Source: Bolinopsis microptera
Taxonomy: Eukaryota > Ctenophora > Tentaculata > Lobata > Bolinopsidae
Direction of reading: 5' to 3'
Assembly (NCBI RefSeq): GCF_026151205.1
Contig: NW_026971798.1
Location: forward strand, 1 to 48,537
Length of the DNA: 48,537 bases
In this document: piece after piece, positions 25,801-37,499 of the stretch
How the letters are laid out: every line of letters starts with the position of its first letter
How positions within the stretch are numbered: position 1 is the stretch's first letter
The notes under the pieces: generated by a model
What the model was told of the DNA's origin: nothing
Database searches by the model: none
Seen by the model: only the letters and a program-made list of their open reading frames with translations
Position numbers and translations under genes: made by a program

Positions 25801-28608
25801 GAGCAGTCCAAAAGGCTTGGAGGGGCTTCTGGGTAGAAGGGTGGCCGGTTAAACATGTTGTGGGGGGTGGTCAGTCCCCTGTTTCGTTTGTTTTGGTTTT
25901 TTGTTTCTGCACGTGGTTTGTGCAACCTTATATAAGATAAGTTTTTTTTTTTTTGCATCACTGTCGTAGGCCCATCCAATTCAAAGTGGGCGGGTAGAAA
26001 TAACCGAAGGGCCCGGCTGACCCCCCCACCCTGGTTAACTGCAACGTTTACGGCGCCCAACCTTCATCTGGCATCAAAGTTTCTTGGCTAGCCATGTTAT
26101 TTAACGGGTTTGTAAATTTTTTTTTTGGTTGTTTAGTAAACCTAAGGTGTTCAAAATCAAATCTGGTTGGGAAGACGGAACCGGAGAACCCCGAACCGCT
26201 AAAATAAAAAAAAACCACGAGAACTCCAGTGTTTTTGCCTGTGGTGAGAAGGAAAAAACCCCCTCCGGGCATAGTACGGGATGACCCCCCCCCTTCTAAT
26301 TGTGGGGGGCGCACTAATCCTGAAAATTTAAGGAATTGGAATAAAGTTTGTTAGTTCGAAAACGGCCCCCTGGAGAGCGGGATCTACCATTATAACCATA
26401 CGACCCGCGGCTCTAATTAAATAATTGGAGATTAATAGGAAAGACACCCGGCCAAAAAATAATTTTATTTAACAAATTTGTTTTCTTTTATCATTATGGG
26501 GAACTTGATTGATAAATTAAGGGCACCTCAGGGAAAGTAACATAGAAGAAACCCGGGTTCTGAAGCGGGGGCGTCAAATGAACTTTTTTACAAAATTCCT
26601 TAACAAGGTTTTTTAGCAGTTATATTAAAGGTTATTTTAAAAAAAGAATTAAGTAAAGTGGGTTGTAATATTTTATTTGATTAAGTTTTTTAAACTTGTT
26701 GGAATTTCACAAGTTTATTTATGTTCAGGTTCCCTCTTCCCTTTTTTTTGAGTGGAGGAAAGTTGGCTTTTGCTACTTGGAACCCAGCCACAAAGCGCTA
26801 AGTGGTTACAAATTCCGAATTAAAGGAGGGGGGACTAACCGTATATACCTGCTATTTATTTTTATCATCGTTATCCCTTGGGGGTTTACTGTCTACAACA
26901 ACAGAATGCATTCAGAAAATTGAGAATTAAATTAAATGTCTTGTGGTACCCCCCCCATGGTAAAAAACCTTGTTGTGTCCCACCCCCCCCCCTTTGTTTT
27001 TAGTTTTTCTTGTTTAAAACTTTAATTTTTGTGGTTTTCTGTTGAACTGGCGTTGTGGCCCTTCGCATTTTTAAGGGTTTTATCCTACTTATTTGGGGTT
27101 TTTATTTTTGAGTATGGCCAACAAAATTTTCTAAAACCCAATATCAGCGGATAAGAAAAATCCAGACGATTTTAGAAGTCACTCCAACTTTTTTTTTTAC
27201 ATTTTCTACCGGGCCCCAAAGTCAGTGGACAGCAGAATCTTGTTTTGGCCCCAATGGTGGGAGATAAGCAGTTGACACAATTCCCCTACACTAAGTTTTT
27301 ACTAATTTAATTTTTGTACTTCTATTAGGTTTTTAGCTAAAAATCTAAAGTAAAAACGTTTTAAAAATTGGTGAAAACTGGACCATGACCCCTAATGATT
27401 AATGGTGACACAATACTGATCGCCTAAATAAAGGGGCAAAACAGTGGAAAAGTTTTTACAAGTGGTGCCTTCAAATGGAATGAAATTTTCTTCCCGTTAT
27501 GTTCGGTTTTTTTGTTTTCCAGTCGGGTTGGTCTTAGGCATAAATATGTTTTTTGAAAATGCCCCTTGTAATATAATTAAGAGCAGATTTATACTCCATG
27601 TAAGCCTATATTGTCTATTGAAAGCGTGGAAATTATTGAATCATAGAGAATGAATGGCCCCCCCAAAGAGTTTTGAAAATGCCTTCTTGATAAGGGTAAC
27701 CAGGTGGTCGTTTTTTTTTGTTCAAATAGGCGGTTGAGTTGCCCCAGCTGCTTCCCCCGGCCCACTACACTTTAGGAATTTTTGGTGGAAACTGGTGGAA
27801 CTGCAAAAATCCCACCCTCGATTCCCAATGTACGCCTGAGGGGAAACGGTTATTTCCCCCATATTTCTGGGGCCCATATTTGCTGCAAAATCTTTTTGCA
27901 GACACATTCCTATTATTTCCCCACCCCTTGGGTTAACCCCCACAAATTTCCCGTCATTCCCTTTACCCCACAATGACCCTTTTTTCCTTCGACTGAATTT
28001 GTTCCCCACATTTGGACAGTTTCCTCCGTTTTTTTCTTGTTTTGAATAATTTTTTTGATTAACTTTTTAAACGCCCGAAATATGAGGGGTTGGGGATAAT
28101 CTGTACTGTGTACCCTGGTCCTGGTTAGTTTGAAGTACACGAAAAAGGTATGATAAAAAAGTTTTTTGGGGGGTTGGAACCTTGCCGTCTCCAATGAAAG
28201 CACAAAGGGTTTTTAATTGCCTTAAAAAAAAACCTGTCCCCGGGGACCTTCAATAAAAGTGGCCCCCCCTTTATAAAAAATATCCGTATATGTGTTAATT
28301 GGCCCCTTTATCAGCAACGTTGAAACTTATTGTTTGGCCCCCCCCATTTTATAATTGTTGGAAAAAATGGATTCCATTTTGTGGGTTTTGTTTTGGATGA
28401 ATTGTTCCAATGTTACGGTCCCACCCAATCTCTTGTTTTAAACAGGACGCAATTTTTTATCTTGGATCCTCCTCCCGAAAATCCCTAAATAGTATGATTT
28501 TTGTTTACTGTGATTTCCGACTTAAAGGGAGCCCTTTAAATCCCACCTTTTTGATGCACATTCCACAATTAATACTAAAAATCAAATTTTCCCTTTAGAG
28601 CCCGAGGA
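22859..28608. other. Noisy sequence, no gene recognised
   Basis: Indel-rich sequence with numerous homopolymers. Frames of up to about 100 codons are phenylalanine-, glycine- or lysine-rich and lack domain signatures. No structured RNA or clear repeat array was seen. Confidence 0.55.
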
Positions 28609-28990
28609 GGGACTGGACTTGGGCCCTCGGGCCCAAATCCAATTCAACAATTTTTACTGGCTCACCTTTGGGCTGACTGACCTCGACTGGTGCCCCCCCG
28701 TTTGGACCTGAGAACTCAAACTGGCCTGGACTGGACCTTCACTGGCTTACCTGGCCAGGACTGGGGCCTTTGCAACCTGGCCCTTGACTCACTGACCTCC
28801 CCTACTTGGACTCAACTGACCTCCACTGAGCTCCAACTGAACTCACTGGAACTCCACTGACTCCCACTGCAACCCCTCACTGTACATCACTTGAAAACTC
28901 CCCACTGGACCCTTTCACTGGACGTCAACTGACCACTCCCAACTGTAACTCTGCCTGACTCCCGTACTCCCCACTGAAACCTTCACTTTT
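28609..28990. repeat. Degenerate tandem repeat, unit about 10 bases
   Basis: CTCCACTGA / CACTGGACTT-like units recur throughout, often as ACTGGACT, TCCACTGA and CTGACCTC. The unit is close to ten bases but varies with the number of C. It resembles an old or badly sequenced minisatellite. No coding frame persists. Confidence 0.7.
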
Positions 28991-29951
28991 GTGTCACAAA
29001 TCCTCCGAAGAGATGGAATGTAAATTTGGGGATTGGAGTAAAATGGGCGAAAATATAAATCATTCACCTTGTTACTACGTTTAAGGTGCAGGTGAAATAT
29101 CTGATCACGGGACCCAGTGTTAAAATTAAACTTTAAATATCGGTACCCATGGGGCCCACCCCGGTTTTATGGAGTGAGACGTTGGTTGGGGGCTCCGCGG
29201 GGCCGGCGCCGCCCGGATTGTGTAAGGTTAAAATAAGCCGCGGGTGTGGTGGCCATCTTGGTTCACCGGGGGGGGGGGGGGGGGTGGGTCACCCCTTGGA
29301 ATCCCGCCGCTCCTTAGCTAGAACCATTTAGTTTTTTTCTTCCTTTTGAATTCGATAGCCAACGTCACCCCCCCCCCCCCCCTACATTATGGCTAAAATT
29401 ATGAACTCCCCCTCGTGAGGGTGGGCCCATAAAAATGCCTTATTATCTTTCCCCGACTGATAAAAGATAAGGGTTTATTGGATTTCATTTTCCGGTGATA
29501 ATGTTTTTTATTGGGAACCCCAGGTTTTTTTCGGTGGGAATATTGTTTTTTTATCCGATCCGGGCCTATTCAATATTCATTTTGAAACAGTGGTTTTACC
29601 GTTTTGGCTTCGATTGGGACCAAAATTTTTTTTTAATGGTTTTCTCCCTGGTTTTAAAACCCATGAAAACCAACAACCCAGTAATGCCTTCCCAATGATC
29701 AAACATCAATGAAAGCCCAGCCGGTGTTTATTGAAAATTTGATCCTCCTTTTTTAACATGAATAGTCCCTCCTCCTTTTATTCGTGGATCCACTGTCCCG
29801 TCAATTTGGTCCCCCCCCCCCCCCCCAGTTTTTTTTTTACAAAACTGGAATACAAAGTAGTCCCCATTACCCCCTGTGCCCCACCACGAGGTTTATTCCC
29901 ATGTGGTAGAATTTACTAAGAGTTGGGGGGTGTGAAAATACTGGCTCTGGC
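28991..29951. other. Noisy sequence with extreme homopolymers
   Basis: Contains a 17-base G run (29268-29284) and C runs of 15 and 16 (29368-29382, 29811-29826). Runs of this length on both strands within 600 bases suggest base-calling artefact. No gene is seen. Confidence 0.55.
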
Positions 29952-30752
29952 GCCTCCCCCACCCATCTCCTCCGCCTCCTCACTCACTCCCCCCCCCCTC
30001 TCCTCCCCCCTCGCTCCCCTCTCTCTGTCCAGTCTTCCCCCGTCCCATTCCGTCCATCACACGTCTCACTCCCTCCCCCCCACCTCTCCCTCGTCTCCCC
30101 TCCCCCCGTCGGTTCTCTCCTCTCCCTCCCGCTACCTCCACCCCTCATCCCTCCGGATCTCTCCCACTCCCCACCCCTACCATCTCTCCCCCTCCGTCCT
30201 CCCCCCTGTCCCATCCCCTCCCTCTCCCCTCTCATCCTCCTCTCCTCCCGCTCATCTCTTCCCTTCCCCTCTCTCTCCTCCCTCTCCCCCCCTACCCGTC
30301 TACTCCTCGCTCTCCTCTCGTCCCGTCCCCCTCCTCCTCTCATCCCCCCTCCTCCCTCCCTTGTCCGTATCCCTCTCCTCCTCTCTCTCTCCCTCCCTCC
30401 CCCTCACCTCCCTCCCTCTCCCTCCTCCCCTCTCATCTTTCCTCACTCTCCACTCCTCCCTCTTTCTCCCCTCTCTCTACTCCCCTCTCTCCACCCTCCT
30501 CACTCTCTCTCTCTCTCCATTTCTCTTCGCCCCCTCATCTCTTCCTCGCTCCCTCCTCGCTCTCTCCCCTCCTCTACTCCTTTAGGTCCCTCCCCCACCC
30601 TTCCTCCCTCCCTCCCTACCCTCCTCCTTCCTTATCCTTCCCCTTCCCTCATTCTCTCGCTTCCTCCTTCTCTCCCCTCTCCCTCCTCCTCCCTCCTCCC
30701 CCTCTCCTCTCCTCCCCTCTCCCTCCCTCTATCTACTCCCATCCATCTCCCC
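29952..30752. repeat. Long polypyrimidine (CT-rich) tract
   Basis: About 800 bases are almost entirely C and T on the + strand in CTCC, CCCTCT and CTCTCT mixtures, with only scattered A or G. A 220-codon Ser/Pro/Leu frame on + and an Arg/Gly/Glu frame on - are translations of this simple sequence, not proteins. Tracts of this kind can form triplex (H-DNA) structures. Confidence 0.9.
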
Positions 30753-32890
30753 ACATTAGTAAATACAATAACGAAAACCCTCCCTTGCCCATGGTAGAAA
30801 TACCAGATTTGCCTAAAGCATTGCCTAATTCCCTAACAAAATTCTTCTACCTCTACTAACGCCTCACCTTCCCCCCCTCTTGAGCCCGATCCCCCTTCCC
30901 AGGTACAGAAGGCCTTGGCAGTATACTGTTTTTTTTCTTCACTGCTTGACTTTTTCAATCTGTTTTTTGTTTTATTAATTAGTAAAGTGTTTGTAATTGT
31001 TAGTAGTCTTTGTTGTGCCTGGAATTGGAATTTAGTGGGACCGACTAAGAGACCCCGCCTGCGTCCCTGTTTGTTAAGTTGCGCTAAAGGATAAAGTGGA
31101 TAAAGTTTGTTTTTTAGCTTAAGTGTTAACTCTGGCAACCAAACAAGTAAAAAAATTATCCGCTTAGTCTCTGTTTTTAATAAAATAAAGTGGCTTTTTT
31201 GTCGCCTTATTGGTAACCAACTTTTTTTATTTATATTGCAAACATGCCTTTACGGAATTCATATTGAAATGGCGTTAATTGTAAATGATCTTCCGATTAA
31301 TTAATAGATCAGCATTTACGGTAAAAATGGTTTATGTTTTCAATTGTTTTAAAAATAAAGGCCAGGTAATTTTTATGTCTTACGGTTTTGTTTCCCTCCT
31401 CTGTACATTAGGACCAGAAAGAGCTGTTGGATTGATAATCAGTTAGAAGAAAAGTAAGGGGTTTTTTAAGTTGGTTTGCCCCCAATTTTTGCCATTAACC
31501 CTGGCAACCACCCTCGCCGCCTCAACCCTCCCTTCCCACAAACCTCCCCAAACACTCTCCCAACAACAACAAGGGGGTGAACTAGGTCAAGCTTTCAATT
31601 AACCATAATGGTGGTTCCACCTCTTTCCTTTAAAGAATTTATTTTTTACATTCCCCATAACTAATATTTCGTCTTTGATTTTTTTTCCTCGCTATATTTT
31701 CACACTATCGAATTAAACTTCCATATGAAGCAAATCCTCCAAACAGGAATTTTCCAATAAAAGGGGGAAAATGGATTTATTCTTGAAAGCGATGGAGTGT
31801 AAAGAGTGGGGGAGTCACTTTAAAAACAAACCTCCCTCCCAACCCACCTCCCTTCCACTCCCCCCCCGCATCCCAGCCTTGCTAGACGTGAGGGAAGGGG
31901 GCCCTCTTTTGAGGGGAGCAGCAAGAGCAAAGGGAGTCCCAAGGGGAAGGAGGGGGGTTACTCCCGGGGACCATCAGGAGCCCGTAATCCTGGTGCGACC
32001 TGCAAAAGTTTTGGTTTATTTTGTCCCCGGGAGATTAGGTTCAGGGATTCCCTTGTAAAAGTATAAAATAAATTTCATCTGTTGTTTAGTTAGTCATTAT
32101 TCCCTTCCTAACCGGTTTTGTATGAACGTGGAATTTTTAAGTATTTTAACGTCCCCATTAAACTACACAAAGGAAAGGTCCAGGTGTGAATGTCCCGCCG
32201 GGGTCCCCCCTTCAGTGTGGGGGGCTATGGAAGGGGGGGGGAGGTAAAAGCCTTGATTCTTTTCCTACTGTGAAACTTACCCGGGAAACCCAAAGGAATT
32301 ACAATGCTCCATAGGGCAGGACAACAAATCATGCGGAAGTCCCCAGCAACATCCAAAGAACCGGTGTGGAGAACAATTTTTCCAGAATAATAGCAGAAAA
32401 TTATTTTTAACAAAGAGTTTAAACTCATTTCTCTCAACCCCCTGTTTCCACTAAGTAAATTAAATATAAATAAACTCCTATGAAAAACCGAAATATTCCC
32501 GCCCCCTGAATCAGTTTTTAACCCCCCCTAAATTTTTTACATATTTTTTCTTGTTTCGATTTGCCCCAAATTTCTCCTTCAGAAGCAAAAATTTCACTCA
32601 AACATATTTTTGCCCCTCCCAAGATCTCCACGAAAATTGAATTTTTTGAAGATTTGGCCCCTGAACCCTGGTGTTGGGTGCCCTGTCTGTCCATGTCCAC
32701 AAGTGTTGTGGCAAATAGATTTTAATGGTGGTTGGGTTGGAAACCAGTTGTAGGGTCACCATTTTGGTTTTTCTGGCCAAATTTTTTAAAACCAAAAGTG
32801 AAGGAATAAATTTGGGTGTGGGATTAAGAAACTCGTACAGTTTTTTTATGGAAAAGCATTCAGGAGTCACTGGTACCCGATTAGTTTTAT
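30753..32890. other. Noisy sequence, no gene recognised
   Basis: No reading frame, RNA or repeat can be supported. A C-rich patch lies at about 31,500-31,570. Confidence 0.5.
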
Positions 32891-33010
32891 GGTAAGTAAG
32901 GTTGTCCCCAGTTTTAATCCCTTGGTTGGCTAAAAGTAAGGTGTCCCAGTTTTATCAATGTGTTTGGTAAAGTTAAGGTTGGTCCCAGTGTCAAAGTTGT
33001 CCCCCAGTGG
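32891..33010. repeat. Tandem repeat, about three units of 40 bases
   Basis: Three consecutive copies run from TAAGGTTGTCCCAGTTTT to TTGGTTGGTAAAG, differing in C- and T-run length. Short and imperfect, without coding content. Confidence 0.6.
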
Positions 33011-33186
33011 GGAGTAAGCCATATAACAAGGGAAACCTAATGTTTTTCCTAAAGGTAGATGTTTATGGCCAGGCATAGTAAAATCCCAGGAAAGGAAAAC
33101 TGTCCAGGGCCCCCACCCCCCCCCCCCACCCGTTGTTACAAAAGAAGTGTTGGGGCCTTGCAAGGTCCCCACCCTCCTGTCCGGTT

Positions 33187-33295
33187 AAAGTTTTTTAACC
33201 AGGTCCTATAAAAACAGTAAACCCCCCGAAGTTTTTATTGGGGGTAATTTTTAACCAGGTCCTTTTACTGTAAACCCCGAAAGTTTTTTGGGGAA
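33187..33295. repeat. Tandem duplication, two units of about 50-55 bases
   Basis: TTTTTTAACCAGGTCCT, AGTAAACCCC and GAAGTTTTT with a G run occur in the same order twice. The copies differ mainly by small deletions. Confidence 0.65.
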
Positions 33296-35458
33296 ACCAG
33301 GAAATTAGGCTCCGCTGGTTAAAAAATGGGGTATTTTTTTTAACTGAAAAATTAAATAGAGGAAAAACATAGTATCAGCTATAGGAAATAAGAAATTTAA
33401 CAATTCTGAACAATGACTGATGACAAAATTGGGCGAATTTATTGCCCGAATTGGCTAGTTAAATATACAGCCCCATTTCCTTTCAAGAAATTGAGCCCCT
33501 GAAAATGTCCCCAGAGGACTCCTTAGAAGGCACTGAGGTGGGGGGTCCCCCAGAAAAGAGTGGGGACCCCAATAACAGAAACAGCAGCCGCCTCCCCCAG
33601 CCAGGAGCTTTTTTCCTCTCAGGACATCCCCCGTCCCCACCCCCTCCACCAAGCCAACCTGCCTACACACCCCGGGGCATATCACGTGGAAGCACACCCC
33701 CATCCAGTGATCACATAATTGAGGGGTCCCCACGCCCCCCACCAGGTCCCCTTGTTAAACAAAACGCCCTCCCCTCCCCGGGCCCCGCCACACTTGCCTT
33801 CTAGCATCGTGATCCCTGCTTACGTCCCCCCGGCCTTGTAGATTGGCCATTATTCCCAATGGTAAAAAATGAAAAGGTTTCACATTTATCGAAATGGGGT
33901 AAATTAATTTTGTAAGGAAACACTTTGACATTAAATGACCCCTGGGACTTTTCCCGACAGCGCGGCGGGTCCCCCCTGTTCGTCCTCCACCCAGGAAGGT
34001 TCGGTGTCCGCGTTCCCCCGAGGTGGGTTCCTCCAATCCAGGAAGCGAAAACCCCGCCACTCCGGGCACCGGTGTAACCCCTGTAAAACCACCCCGGAAA
34101 ACAGGGCTTTCTCAAACCGAAATAAGGGTGAGAGCCTACTTTAGCTAGCCAAGGGCACAAAGTCCCCCGCCCGGGGAGGTGGGCAAATGACGTGGGCCCA
34201 AGAAAACAAAAGGAAGCGTTTTTTTTTGACCCTTAACAGAAGAAAATCCCCCCCCCCCCCCCTTATCGGAAAAACCGGGATATTCCCTTCCTACCCCCCT
34301 CACCCGCCTGGTCCCCGAAAAGCCCAGGGTCTCGTCGTAAGTTCAACTCTATTATTTCCTTGCAAATTTTTTTGAAGCCGTTGTGGGTAACCCTGCCCCC
34401 CAATTTTGTTAGGGAAAAAATTGTGGGGAAATTGTCCCCATTTTATAGCGGGAGTACTGCTGCTGTTGGCGAAAATTTACTGAAATGTAGTACCCCAAAA
34501 AATTAGAGCAGTGGAAAGAGTAAATGGTTTTTAACGTTTTTGAACAACCCTTCACGTAATCCCCTTGCAAAAAATTCGCAACCAACACCAACAATCGTTT
34601 TCTTTATGAAATTGAAAAATTATAAAGTTAATGAAAACCACGTGTTCCAACTTTTTCCATCGAAAATCTAAGAAAACCATTTGACTTTGTCCCCATATTT
34701 TGTGGGTCAAGAGTAAAAAAAATTCCCTCAGGTTAAAACAACCAAATTACATTAACAGAAAAACATTCCCAATAACCACAAGGCAATCTTGAAATTGGAA
34801 TTTTTAAAAAGTGGTCCCCGTAACAGAAATTATTATAAAATACTGGTCTTTGGGTCCACCCGATGTGCACCCCGTAAAGAAATGACAAAAAGTAGTAATT
34901 GGCTCCTTGTAACCAATATAAAAAATACCAAATTAATATAACAAGTTTTAAAATACAAAATAATTTATAATACCCCAAGGTGTACGACAAAGTTTTATCC
35001 AAGAAGTCAAGTTTCCGAGGTTTGCGAGAATGTCCTGAAATGTCAGCTCTTATTTTCCTCAAACGATATTTACCCAGGATAGCCTATTTCACCAACTTGA
35101 AAAACAAGTACCCACACCCCCCAATAAAGACAGAAGGAAACGAACCATTGGTAGAAAAGAAACAATATCACCACAATATTTCAGTTGTACCGTATTATTT
35201 CCTTTCAGGTCGTCACCGTTCAGAAAATGGTTCCAGAATCAGTTTTTAAAAATTACGTACCCTGTGTAAAATTAATATTCCATTGGTCCCTCTGCCGTTT
35301 TTTTAGCTAAAGTGTAGTATTTACAAAAATCCAACAAGTTTTTAGACCTTGTTCCCCAAGCATAAAACAGCCTTGGGTTAACACAAGGGTTTTTTAACAA
35401 AGCCTTCTCACCAAAAATTGGAAAATCTTATTGCCCCCCACAAAGAAAACATACCCTT
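33296..35458. other. Noisy sequence, no gene recognised
   Basis: The block 33.5-34.2 kb is GC-rich and has overlapping 95 to 119 codon frames on both strands. Their translations are Gly/Pro/Arg-rich, have no conserved motif and are interrupted by C runs (15 C at 34248-34262). I could not support a gene. Confidence 0.5.
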
Positions 35459-35459
35459 G

Positions 35460-35983
35460 ATTAGAGTCCCCCTACTTTAGAGTCCCCTAACTTTTAGAGT
35501 TCCCCCATACTATTTTAAAGAGTCTAGACTGTAGAGAGTTCCTAACTTTTAGAGTCCTACCTTTAGAGTCCTTTTAACTTTTAAGAAGGTCCTACTTTTA
35601 AAGGGTACCCACTTTTTAGGAGTACCTACTTTTTAGGAGTCCCCACCTACTTAAAGAGTTCCCATACTATTTTTAACAACTTTGATAGAGTTCCCTACGT
35701 TTTGAGTCCCCACTTTGTTTAGAGTCCCCCCCACTTTAAGAGTCCCCCCGAACTTAGAGTCCTACTTTTTTAGAGCCATACCTTTAGAGTCCCCCTACCC
35801 TTAGATTTCTTACTTTTACTTGATAAAGTAGTTCCCCCTACGTTAGAGTTCCCCCTAGCCGCTTTTAGAAGTCCTTACCTTTAGAGTCCCCCCCATTACC
35901 TATTTAGAAGATCCCCCCCTACCTTTAGGAGTCCCTACATTTTAGAGTCCCCCCCATACTTTAACTTGAATAGGAGTTCCCCA
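35460..35983. repeat. Tandem repeat, unit about 15 bases
   Basis: CTACTTTTAGAGTCCC-like units recur about 30 times. TTAGAGT is the most constant part and the C run varies from two to seven. The array ends just before the transition into readable sequence. Confidence 0.8.
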
Positions 35984-36829
35984 CCAGGGACCGGGCAAGC
36001 AAAGCCTGTCCGGACCAAGTAAATCTTCAGCCCAGCGTCCAAGTGAATTTCCCCTGAAAAGATATCAAGTCCACCACCACGTGTTATCCCCTCTATATTA
36101 TCCGCGGGCCTAATCCTGCGCCGGATAACTGTTTCAACTACCCCCTACAAACATATTTTGTCCCCCCCCCTTAACTGGAAAGATTATTCATCCGAGGAAA
36201 ACGTCACCGTAAATTGTACTTTTGACCCACCTCCCTGGTTGTACCACCCCATAGTTTTTTACCATGGATGGTCACCCGGGGGGGTTGATCCCTTGCCCGT
36301 TGTTTATTTTTTGTTTGGGCCAGAAAATTCAGGCGACACGGTGATTAGTTGTTTATGTTTTCTACCCAAAGAAAAGCTGCTTTTGGGAATAAAAGGAAAT
36401 GTTCATTATGGTTTTAGCCTACTAAAAATTCCTTTCTGTCTCCGAGGGTGTTCGCAGGGTCCACAACTTTTAAAGCAAATCCCTAAACACAAAAGTCCCT
36501 TCATGTGAAACCCTTAACTCGTCCTTTCCCCGGCCCCCCCCAACCAGAGGCAGCCCATTTCTCTAAAAAACCTCTCAAACTCAACGCCTCCCCGCCGCCA
36601 ACAACCATGGGAAAAATTTAATCCCCTCTTGTTCGCCTGCGTATTAAAACCCTAAGTTTTGAAGGTTTGATTCCTGAGCCCACGTGAAATTATATCCATT
36701 TTCAGGGTTTGGTAGGTCCGTAATCGACAAGACTGGTTCCCACCCCGCCTGTCCCGGATAGTTTTACACAGCGCCTTTCCAGAGCCATGAAATCTTTTTG
36801 GATTTGGGGGTTCCCCGGCCATTTTGCAG
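35984..36829. other. Transition from noisy to clean sequence
   Basis: Homopolymer inflation continues to about 36.6 kb and fades toward 36.8 kb, where the first clean exon begins. Upstream exons of the EF-hand gene may lie here but cannot be read. The 116-codon frame at 36158-36508 has no recognisable domain. Confidence 0.5.
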
Positions 36830-36896
36830 ACATTGCTGAGGCACGACTCTTCGCTCAGCTCCACTCTGACTTTGTGGACGTTCTTGACAATTTCAG
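36830..36896 (+). CDS. EF-hand protein, exon A (internal, 5' part of gene not readable)
   Basis: TTTTGCAG precedes the exon and GTATTT follows it, matching acceptor and donor consensus. It enters in mid-codon and reads IAEARLFAQLHSDFVDVLDNF, with the last two bases AG completed by the next exon to Arg. The pattern of hydrophobic residues leading into the calcium loop of the next exon is that of the entering helix of an EF-hand. The start of the gene must lie upstream in the unreadable region. The - strand frame over the same bases is a shadow. Confidence 0.6.
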
Positions 36897-37104
36897 GTAT
36901 TTCGCCGGAGAATTTTGTTGGTAAAAAACGTTTTTTACCTTTTGTAGGCAAATAATTAATAAATTGAACTCCAAATGTTGCTTAACCTTATTTACGCTGC
37001 AGAGTTGTTTCTATATTGTCCAATCCATACTCCGATGTATCTGGGTGGTTGAGGGGCTAATTTGACTGACCAAGAATAAGATTACTATTATTACCCATGT
37101 TCAG

Positions 37105-37248
37105 GTCTTTAGATAAAGACGAGACAGGCTGCGTGCCGTACTCTGACTTCAAGAACATCATGTCAGACTACGGGTTACAGATTCCAGGTCCACAACATGA
37201 GGATGACGTTGTTAATTATGTGGATTATCTCAACTCTGTCGCCCTTCT
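37105..37248 (+). CDS. EF-hand protein, exon B with calcium-binding loop
   Basis: Bounded by TTCAG and GTGAGT. It is 144 bases long and joins exon A in phase to give NFRSLDKDETGCVPYSDFK. The 12-residue loop DKDETGCVPYSD has Asp at positions 1 and 3, Thr at 5, Gly at 6, Val at 8 and Asp at 12 (Glu is more usual at 12), followed by a helix (FKNIM). This is a near-canonical EF-hand. The rest of the exon (HEDDVVNYVDYLNSVAL) resembles the second, loop-poor half found in multi-EF-hand animal proteins. Calcium binding is expected from the family. The specific protein cannot be named; an EFCAB-type protein is a guess. Confidence 0.75.
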
Positions 37249-37438
37249 GTGAGTATCAGTTGATCGTAATTCGTATATTTCTCTTGGTTATCTTTTGTGC
37301 GGTCAAAATTTCCAGTGACTGATAGTCATTTCAAAAGGATTTGTCTTTTTCATTTTGATTAAAACTAAAGCGTTAAAATTAAACGCAGTAAAAACTATGT
37401 AAATATTGATATTACCGTAACTAAAATCTGTTTTTCAG

Positions 37439-37499
37439 ACCTCCGGAAACTCCAGCTACTAGAGAGAAAACACGACCACAGACCGCTCCTCCAGCCATG
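37439..37499 (+). CDS. EF-hand protein, exon C (linker), ending at the repeat array
   Basis: CTGTTTTTCAG precedes the exon. The first A completes a Leu codon from exon B, and 20 codons follow: a Pro/Thr-rich linker (PPETPATREKTRPQTAPPAM). The likely donor is CCATG|GTAACT, which leaves phase 0. The donor sequence is also the core of the 45-base array that begins here. If the donor is not used, the frame continues for 12 codons into the first repeat and stops at TAA (37533-37535), making this the last exon. Both readings are possible. Confidence 0.6.

Noticed and set aside
29923-30585. 220-codon Ser/Pro/Leu-rich protein
   Set aside because: Translation of a CT-rich simple sequence; no other protein feature.
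33455-34160. Overlapping GC-rich frames of 95-119 codons on both strands
   Set aside because: Mutually overlapping, Gly/Pro/Arg-rich and crossing homopolymers; no frame is favoured by any motif.
36158-36508. 116-codon frame with Cys and Trp residues at the quality transition
   Set aside because: Lies in indel-prone sequence, has no recognisable domain and no splice or promoter context.
36652-36951. 99-codon - strand frame near the EF-hand exons
   Set aside because: It overlaps + strand exon A, which has good splice borders and joins exon B in phase; the - strand frame has no motif.
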